Shown piece by piece: positions 16,121-20,031 of a DNA stretch of 20,031 bases; within the stretch, counting starts at the first letter, position 1; the number at the start of each line of letters is the position of its first letter. Under the pieces are notes generated by a model, which saw only the letters and a program-made list of their open reading frames with translations, did no database searches and was not told where the DNA came from. The stretch is from a virus: IMG/VR virus record IMGVR_UViG_3300031658_000201, positions 1 through 20,031 of that record, one strand, 5' to 3'. A program made the translations under genes and the position numbers.

Positions 16121-16149
16121 ATCATAGCAGGTATTAGTTATACTGTCAA
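16121..16149 (-). promoter_or_regulatory. Sigma-70 promoter for the minus-strand virion operon
   Basis: On the minus strand TTGACA (complement of 16144-16149), a 17-base spacer and TATGAT (complement of 16121-16126) are present, with TG one base before the -10 (extended -10). Only one base deviates from the -35/-10 consensus. Transcription would start near 16113-16115, leaving a leader of about 25 bases to the sigma-like gene ATG. It reads as a strong host-type promoter. Confidence 0.85.
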
Positions 16150-16484
16150 GATAGTAATAGGGAACCTAGGTAAATAAGCGGCGCACATACAACCTAGGGA
16201 ACAATTGTTACTAAGGTAAACCTTACCTATAACATATGTTCACCGAGGTGTTAACTAAGTACTTACCTTCTAGTTCTACCTTCTAGTAATAAGAAGAGTT
16301 AAGAGGTAAGTTGGAAGGTAGTTAGTAAGTTATCTTTAGTTTGAACCTTTGTTGTACCTATGTTATTAACAAACGAGTTTACCCTGCTAATCGGACAGTT
16401 ATTTCTAAGATAATTACTTGGGGACTAGTGTTAACCTATGTATACATATCGCAATACCTATTAATTCGCCGGTTTCATGGGGTC

Positions 16485-16543
16485 CTTGGTATCCCTCGGT
16501 ATCCTTGGTATCCCTCGGTATCCCTTGGTATCGCAGGGTATCC
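16485..16543. repeat. Six ~10-bp tandem repeats (CTTGGTATCC type)
   Basis: Six consecutive 9-10-bp units end in GGTATCC or a close variant, alternating CTTGGTATCC and CTCGGTATCC; one unit has 9 bp and the fifth ends in G. The array begins just after a GGTTTCATGGGG stretch. Confidence 0.85.
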
Positions 16544-16626
16544 TGTAAGTGGGTGAAGTGAACTTTAGTTTCCGAGGGCGCTGGGCTAACGTCAACATTG
16601 GCACCCCGGGTGTCCCTTCGAAAACC

Positions 16627-16698
16627 ATGAAACCCGTGAAACCCGTGAAACCCGTGAAACCCGTGAAACCCATGAAACCCGTGAAACCCATGAAACCC
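16627..16698. repeat. Eight perfect-phase 9-bp tandem repeats (GTGAAACCC/ATGAAACCC)
   Basis: Eight 9-bp units with only the first base varying (G or A) run without interruption. Because 9 bp is three codons, an apparent minus-strand reading frame of Gly-Phe-Thr/Met repeats arises from it; it is treated as a by-product, not a gene. Confidence 0.9.
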
Positions 16699-16737
16699 GC
16701 GTAAACACTGGCTTTAAGCATTTGTGCGCAGTGGTTT

Positions 16738-16946
16738 ACCTAGGGTACTAATGTTACCTAGGTACTAATGTTACCGTCGATGTACGTGGTCTAAAACTGA
16801 GGTAAACCTAGGGTACTAATGTTACCTAGGGTACTAATGTTACCTAGGGTACTAATGTTACCTAGGGTACTAATGTTACCTAGGGTACTAATGTTACCTA
16901 GGGTACTAATGTTACCGTCAGTGTATGTGGTTTAAAACTGAGGTAA
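16738..16946. repeat. Composite array: 18-bp units with two 33-bp interspersed units
   Basis: The unit ACCTAGGGTACTAATGTT occurs at 16738-16755, with a 17-bp variant at 16756-16772. A 33-bp element follows at 16773-16805, six perfect 18-bp copies at 16806-16913, and a second 33-bp element at 16914-16946 that differs from the first at only a few positions. Each 18-bp unit contains TACC-TAG-GGTA, an inverted repeat. The iteron-like order suggests a binding site for a phage initiator or regulator; this is inference. Confidence 0.92.
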
Positions 16947-17061
16947 ACCTAGGGGTCATTTTGCGCCACACTCGGAACCCTAGGTAAACTTATTTAATTA
17001 ATGGACTCACCAGTCTAGTAAGTGCAGCCACTCCTTATTCACTGTAACGTTATCTTTACAC

Positions 17062-17114
17062 TGGTGAACCCTGGGAACCTATGGAACCTATGGAACCTGG
17101 GAACCCATGGAATC
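17062..17114. repeat. 9-bp degenerate tandem repeats (TATGGAACC type)
   Basis: Six units of 8-9 bp: TGGTGAACC, CTGGGAACC, TATGGAACC twice, TGGGAACC and CATGGAATC. The last unit contains the ATG of the doubtful 80-codon frame at 17107. Confidence 0.8.
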
Positions 17115-17349
17115 GTTAAACCCCCAGTTTAATCTACGTTTACTGATATGTTCCACGGGGCTTTATGCACATACTTATGCAAAACACGTCTGTAACCCGC
17201 ATTCTACCGTTGGCCCTATTCACTATTTATGCAGTGTTCCACGTAATCACATCAATTTTAAGCTACCTAGGGCGCTTGTGACGCGTTTTAGGGGCACTAT
17301 TGAAGCACTTGCAATGCTGCCTATTGCATATCCTTACAGCGTACCATAG
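17107..17349 (+). CDS. Doubtful 80-aa open frame
   Basis: An ATG-to-stop frame of 80 codons lies in the divergence region. Its start sits inside a tandem repeat and has no good ribosome site. The predicted protein has a mildly hydrophobic N-terminal half with several His/Cys/Tyr and a more regular C-terminal part (LPRALVTRFRGTIEALAM). I recognise no family. It could be a genuine small early gene or chance. Confidence 0.25.
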   Translation: MESLNPQFNLRLLICSTGLYAHTYAKHVCNPHSTVGPIHYLCSVPRNHINFKLPRALVTRFRGTIEALAMLPIAYPYSVP

Positions 17350-17579
17350 CGGCATTTTCGACTATTTGAGATATTGCAGTAATTTAACAATAGTTGAATT
17401 TAACCCTTGTGACCTCGGTTAACTTGTGTTACGCGTGTACGCGGTTTATCTATAGTTAACCTTTGTAACCCTGTGAACCCTATTTGAACTAATTGCAACT
17501 AATTGCAAATGAATGGTTGCACTCTGAATTTACCTATGTAATCATACCCTCACTGAAGCAAACAACGGAATTAAACAAC
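17350..17579. other. Non-coding stretch before the 57-aa gene
   Basis: No gene is supported. It contains a repeated 10-bp AACTAATTGC (two tandem copies, about 17487-17506), several GTTAAC/GTAACC-type words, and an upstream TTG-initiated extension of the 57-aa frame that I do not accept as coding. No convincing promoter was found. Confidence 0.5.
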
Positions 17580-17753
17580 ATGACACAACGTAGCCGCAAC
17601 CTCACAACTAGATACAATCAACCTTCATTCATTGCTTTACAGGAATTACAAAATACATCTAAGTTCGATAATGTTGATATCGTTAGTATCACAGGTTTCA
17701 TGAGAACTGAAGAGGAAGTTACCGCACATTATGAGACAATGCTGGCTAGATAG
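17580..17753 (+). CDS. Small early protein, 57 aa, unknown
   Basis: The frame can be extended upstream to a TTG at 17493, but ATG at 17580 is preferred because the upstream part overlaps direct repeats. The ribosome site is weak (CGGA about 13 bases upstream). The protein is hydrophilic, begins with MTQRSRNLTTRYNQPSF and ends with an acidic helix (TEEEVTAHYETMLAR). No domain was recognised. The stop codon is the first base of a long hairpin, which may control the 3' end of its mRNA. It is probably the first gene of the plus-strand (early) transcription unit; function unknown. Confidence 0.55.
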   Translation: MTQRSRNLTTRYNQPSFIALQELQNTSKFDNVDIVSITGFMRTEEEVTAHYETMLAR

Positions 17754-17802
17754 TTAGCTTTAATATTACTTAGGGTTACTTAGGTAATATTAAAGTTAAT
17801 TA
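17751..17802 (+). other. Long RNA hairpin starting at the stop codon of the 57-aa gene
   Basis: A perfect 12-bp inverted repeat (CTTTAATATTAC and GTAATATTAAAG) extends, with G-U pairs, to roughly 24 base pairs around a GTTA loop. No U-tract follows on either strand, so it is not a standard intrinsic terminator. It could be an RNase III processing site, as in T7 early mRNAs, or a stability element. Confidence 0.7.
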
Positions 17803-18446
17803 GTAATTAGGGCTTTACATCGGTATTACTAAGGTGTTAAGGTTAGTCCGTAACACAGGTTCACAGGTTTGTAGCGGGTTGGATGAAAATAGGCAACGGT
17901 TTTAAGGCTAAAATCCCTTACTATCAGAGGCTACTACTAGACTCCCAAATACATAGGTTTACCTAGGTAGTAAATTAAGTACTGAGAAAGCCCCCTAGTT
18001 TGGGAAGTCGCTACTCTTAGCAGTTTGATATACTGATAACAGTATCCGTCTAGCATGACGTAAAGCTTGTTGCTAACTTGATAGTTTTAACGTGGTATAA
18101 CCCGCGCTATGTTTAATGATTCTTTTACGAGGGTCGCAGGATTAAACACTGTTTAATGGAATTCGAGATAGTACGTTAGGATTGAAGTATAGGTGTTCGC
18201 ATTTGTGCTATAAATATCCGATGATACAAGGGTTAACAACTCTTTAATTCATACAATTTGGTATTAAGTTTAATAGTGCTACTCCGGTCAATCGGTATAA
18301 TGATTAGCAACATAACCCACTATTAAACACGTTGTTTTATCTCATAAACGTTTGAGAGACTACGAGAGCAGCACTTTTGCATACTTTCGATTCATTCTCT
18401 TCAGAGATAAGATGATTAAGATTTGTACCTTTACCCTGTGAAACTA
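17803..18446. other. Long non-coding stretch in the early region
   Basis: No gene is supported. It contains a structured segment at 17940-18009 (listed separately), a short hairpin around TACTG-ATAA-CAGTA at about 18029-18042, and tiny frames such as a 27-codon one at 17883-17966 and a 15-codon one starting near 18109, neither with a ribosome site. TATAAT occurs at 18296-18301 and TGCTATAAA at 18206-18214, but neither has a matching -35. I searched by eye for tRNA signatures and found none. Confidence 0.5.
17940..18009 (+). other. Possible structured RNA element
   Basis: GACTCCCAAA (17940-17949) pairs with TTTGGGAAGTC (17999-18009) with one bulged base. Directly inside, CTAGG (17963-17967) can pair with CCTAG (17994-17998), and an alternative TAGG-TTTA-CCTA hairpin is nested. 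A two-helix element of about 70 bases is thus possible. Function is unknown. Confidence 0.4.
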
Positions 18447-18560
18447 ATGTTTCTAAGGTTTCTAAGGGTACATATGTTAATTAAACACGTATTAAGTAAA
18501 CAAATGATAACTGGCAATTACGCTAGGTTACATAAAACACCAAAGGATAACAAATCATGA
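18447..18560 (+). CDS. Possible 28-37-aa leader peptide overlapping the next gene (ATGA)
   Basis: A frame from ATG 18447 (37 codons) or ATG 18474 (28 codons) ends in TGA at 18558-18560, which overlaps the ATG of the 206-aa gene as ATGA. The inner ATG has AAGGG six bases upstream. The peptide is basic (ends ...ARLHKTPKDNKS). The overlap suggests coupled translation, but the frame is short and could be chance. Confidence 0.3.
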   Translation: MFLRFLRVHMLIKHVLSKQMITGNYARLHKTPKDNKS

Positions 18561-19177
18561 CTACACCAACTAATGCAATAAACAAAATCACCCTTTCTCT
18601 TACTTCCAAGAAAGATTTATTAGCTAACAATAAACGCCGCTCCACTCTTATAGAACAGACCACGGCTGACACACTTTCAATGGCTTACTACGGCATTGTA
18701 CAGGGTGATATCAGTAATCTTGATAATGCTACGGTCAAGATAGTTGATACACTGGATAAGACGTATAAGAGCTTTATCCCTGCGACCTTTGATAATGTTG
18801 GTAAAAAATGGGTATTCAACAAAACAAAGGCTGCTAGCTTACGAACTAAGCTTAACGTTGAATTAAGTGTTACCACGTTCGAGGAATTCCTTGCTGCTAT
18901 TAACTTGGTTGAAACCACTAACGAACTAATCAAAGAAATGGCTAAGGAAAAAGAAACCCCTGAACAATTACAAGCTAAGGAAGATTCCAAACTTAATAAG
19001 TACTTTGTTAAGCAGATAGAGAACGGTAATTCAGTGGAACACATGATTTCAATGCTTACATCAATAAGAGCCCTAGGCGGAGCACGTGTAGCCACTAGTG
19101 CAGAATTTGATAAAAGACTTGCTGAAAAGTTAGCAGGCAAAGCACTTGCTAATGGTGATGTTGAGCCAAGTTTCTAA
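18557..19177 (+). CDS. 206-aa probable early protein, unknown
   Basis: AAGGA lies in ACCAAAGGATA just before the ATG. The protein is soluble, largely helical and charged: a helical N-terminus (SKKDLLANNKRRSTLIEQTT), a central beta/alpha part (ATVKIVDTLDKTYKSFIP, KKWVFNKTKAAS) and a highly charged helix NELIKEMAKEKETPEQLQAK. No signal peptide, transmembrane segment or catalytic motif was recognised. Being the largest complete gene of the plus-strand group and located next to a repeat-rich region, it may be a host-takeover, regulatory or DNA-binding protein, but there is no direct evidence. Confidence 0.85.
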   Translation: MTTPTNAINKITLSLTSKKDLLANNKRRSTLIEQTTADTLSMAYYGIVQGDISNLDNATVKIVDTLDKTYKSFIPATFDNVGKKWVFNKTKAASLRTKLNVELSVTTFEEFLAAINLVETTNELIKEMAKEKETPEQLQAKEDSKLNKYFVKQIENGNSVEHMISMLTSIRALGGARVATSAEFDKRLAEKLAGKALANGDVEPSF

Positions 19178-19401
19178 ACCCTAGGTAAACCAAAGTAAAG
19201 TAAAGTAAACCTTAGTTAACATCACAAGTCGGCTTGTTCCCTGTGTTAACTATTGTAATCGAGGGATATAGCATACAGTTTGCGCCTGTTTAGCGAGTAA
19301 ATAGCTAACACAATGATAGGATGTTCCAGTTTGTGGTCTGGATGAATAAAACCACATTTAGTTAACCTTAGTTAACCCCCAGTAACCCAAGGATATTTAA
19401 C
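19178..19401. other. Non-coding spacer with short repeats
   Basis: It starts with CCTAGGTAAACC, then AAAGT repeated three times (19192-19206) and CCTTAGTTAAC words. It ends in a TTAGTTAACC duplication (19358-19377). No gene of useful size and no clear promoter or terminator is seen. Confidence 0.5.
19364..19389. repeat. ~25-bp direct repeat, left copy (right copy 19583-19607)
   Basis: AACCTTAGTTAACC-CCAGTAACCCA is found here and at 19583-19607, differing by one C in a C-run. The two copies flank the 62-aa gene; the right copy includes that gene's stop codon. A shorter match (AACCTTAGTTAAC) occurs at about 19208-19220. Confidence 0.8.
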
Positions 19402-19590
19402 ATGCAAAACACACTTAAAACAAAGTCATTACGACCTGCTAAACCATCCGATACCTTTGTTAAAGTATTCGAATCACATACTTTTAATGATAGTTTACGC
19501 CCCTCTATGCACAAAAACAAAGGCACTAGCACTGCTCACATGAATGATGGACTAGGGAACAGTAAGAAGGTGTATATAGGTAAACCTTAG
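19402..19590 (+). CDS. 62-aa basic early protein, unknown
   Basis: AAGGA lies nine bases before ATG. The protein is small, Lys/Ser/Thr-rich and without hydrophobic core (begins MQNTLKTKSLRPAKPSDTF, contains HMNDGLGNSKKVYIGKP at its end). No domain recognised. Its stop codon lies in a 25-bp repeat whose twin precedes its start. Such compact basic proteins are common in early regions of lytic phages, often targeting host enzymes, but nothing here proves it. Confidence 0.65.
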   Translation: MQNTLKTKSLRPAKPSDTFVKVFESHTFNDSLRPSMHKNKGTSTAHMNDGLGNSKKVYIGKP

Positions 19591-19749
19591 TTAACCCCAG
19601 TAACCCAGTAAATCAAAGTAAATTCATCCGATAGCCTGAGAACCATTAATCAACAGTGGTTTCTTGGGTTATTTAATGAGGTTATTTTTAACCAGTGATT
19701 TAACCAGTGTTTAACTAATAAACCAATGAAACCAAAGGATACCAAAGAT
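19591..19749. other. Spacer with short hairpins before the last gene
   Basis: It contains the remainder of the flanking repeat, an imperfect AGAACCA/TGGTTTCT hairpin near 19640-19665, GGTTATTTTTAACC at about 19680, and two TAACCAGTG words. Its end carries ACCAAAGGATA (19731-19741), the same leader found before the 206-aa gene. Confidence 0.45.
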
Positions 19750-20031
19750 ATGAAACCAAGCGATATAGATTTAAGCCTAGCTTTACCAATGCTAAATGAA
19801 TTAATTAGAACAATTAGGAAAGCAAAGGAAGTAGAAAGTAATACTCTTGAGATGAGTGACTGGGTAGTTTCTCATTCATGCGGTACTGAAGCATGTATTT
19901 GTGGTTATCAGGCTTTATCGCGACGCTTTAAATGGTTTCCTAATGCTGCTGTCTCTGCTTACTCTGATAAAACCTTATCATCACAAGCCAATGAAGTATC
20001 CACAGATATAGACAGGGTGTTAGGTAAGAAT
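19750..20031 (+). CDS. Protein with CGT-x3-CxCG motif, partial at right edge
   Basis: An open frame of 94 codons starts at ATG 19750 and is still open at the window end. AAAGGATA lies upstream, the same leader as before the 206-aa gene. The N-terminus is helical (LSLALPMLNELIRTIRKAKE). It is followed by a Trp/Cys segment, MSDWVVSHSCGTEACICGYQ, then a charged, aromatic part. A 'W......CGT.aCiaG' motif occurs in numerous uncharacterised phage proteins as I recall them; this protein has C-I-C-G in place of the more usual C-I-A-G. The cysteines might bind a metal or form a small fold; function is unknown. Confidence 0.75.
   Translation, partial: MKPSDIDLSLALPMLNELIRTIRKAKEVESNTLEMSDWVVSHSCGTEACICGYQALSRRFKWFPNAAVSAYSDKTLSSQANEVSTDIDRVLGKN

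Larger units (their letters stand above)
16150..17106. other. Repeat-rich non-coding divergence region (candidate origin/regulatory region)
   Basis: No convincing gene is seen between the sigma-like gene and 17107. The stretch holds four distinct tandem-repeat families (listed separately), short inverted and direct repeats around 16215-16335 (such as two copies of TACCTTCTAG and an AAGGTA inverted match), and many CCTAGG hexamers. Minus-strand and plus-strand genes diverge from it, so replication initiation or control of transcription is possible; neither is shown by the sequence. Confidence 0.6.

Noticed and set aside
16341-16556. Plus-strand 71-codon frame starting with TTG
   Set aside because: No ribosome site, and its C-terminal part is a translation of the CTTGGTATCC tandem array.
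16461-16721. Minus-strand 86-codon frame with Gly-Phe-Thr repeats
   Set aside because: It is generated by the 9-bp and 10-bp tandem repeats, has no ribosome site and no sequence complexity outside them.
16200-17000. CRISPR array interpretation of the tandem repeats
   Set aside because: Units are short and contiguous without unique spacers of constant length, and no cas genes are nearby.
17883-17966. 27-codon frame starting ATGAAAATAGGC
   Set aside because: No proper ribosome site, very short, and it overlaps the possible structured RNA.
17850-18110. Possible tRNA or tmRNA in the non-coding stretch
   Set aside because: No cloverleaf with an acceptor stem and T-loop of the GGTTCGAATCC kind could be folded by eye.
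18206-18301. Promoter-like words TGCTATAAA and TATAAT in the early region
   Set aside because: No acceptable -35 element at 16-18 bases upstream of either; AT-rich DNA makes chance matches common.
18688-19140. Minus-strand 150-codon frame opposite the 206-aa gene
   Set aside because: It is the antisense shadow of a better supported gene that has its own ribosome site and strand-consistent neighbours.

Overview
The window is part of a tailed bacteriophage genome, most likely a lytic, short-tailed (podovirus-type) phage. Genes are tightly packed, head and tail genes run in canonical order, there are no integration or host metabolic genes, and many junctions overlap by one base. The DNA is moderately AT-rich and the protein families (portal, capsid, T7 gp11-like adaptor, QFNA-repeat internal protein) resemble those of marine podoviruses. 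A gammaproteobacterial host is plausible but cannot be fixed from sequence alone. No tRNA, integrase, lysis or replication gene was recognised here.

Layout. Positions 1-16088 (minus strand) hold the morphogenesis block. Reading from right to left it encodes a small sigma-like protein, terminase small subunit, terminase large subunit with a long N-terminal extension, portal, a 72-aa protein, scaffold, major capsid protein, a terminator, a tail adaptor, a 550-aa tail protein, a GHRHDG tail-fibre-type protein, an adhesin pair (one long with a propeller-like insert, one short without it), two paralogous 210-221-aa virion proteins, a 146-aa protein, a 556-aa internal virion protein with an 11-residue repeat, and the start of an Ala/Gly-rich protein that runs off the left edge. 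A near-consensus sigma-70 promoter (16121-16149, minus) lies just upstream of the block. Positions 16089-17579 form a largely non-coding divergence region with four different families of short tandem repeats, the best candidate here for a replication origin or regulatory centre. Positions 17580-20031 (plus strand) hold small, probably early genes of unknown function, separated by long non-coding stretches with strong hairpins and repeats; the last gene runs off the right edge.

How the genes work together. The minus-strand operon builds the virion: the terminase pair packages DNA through the portal into a capsid assembled on the scaffold, the adaptor and 550-aa protein build the tail, the fibre/adhesin set recognises the host, and the 556-aa and left-edge proteins are probably ejected or internal proteins. 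The terminator after the capsid gene would raise capsid output over tail proteins, as Tphi does in T7. The most unusual features are the sigma-like gene that opens the late operon next to a host-type promoter, the tail adhesin pair related by domain insertion or loss, the composite 18-bp/33-bp repeat array, and a roughly 24-bp hairpin directly after an early gene.
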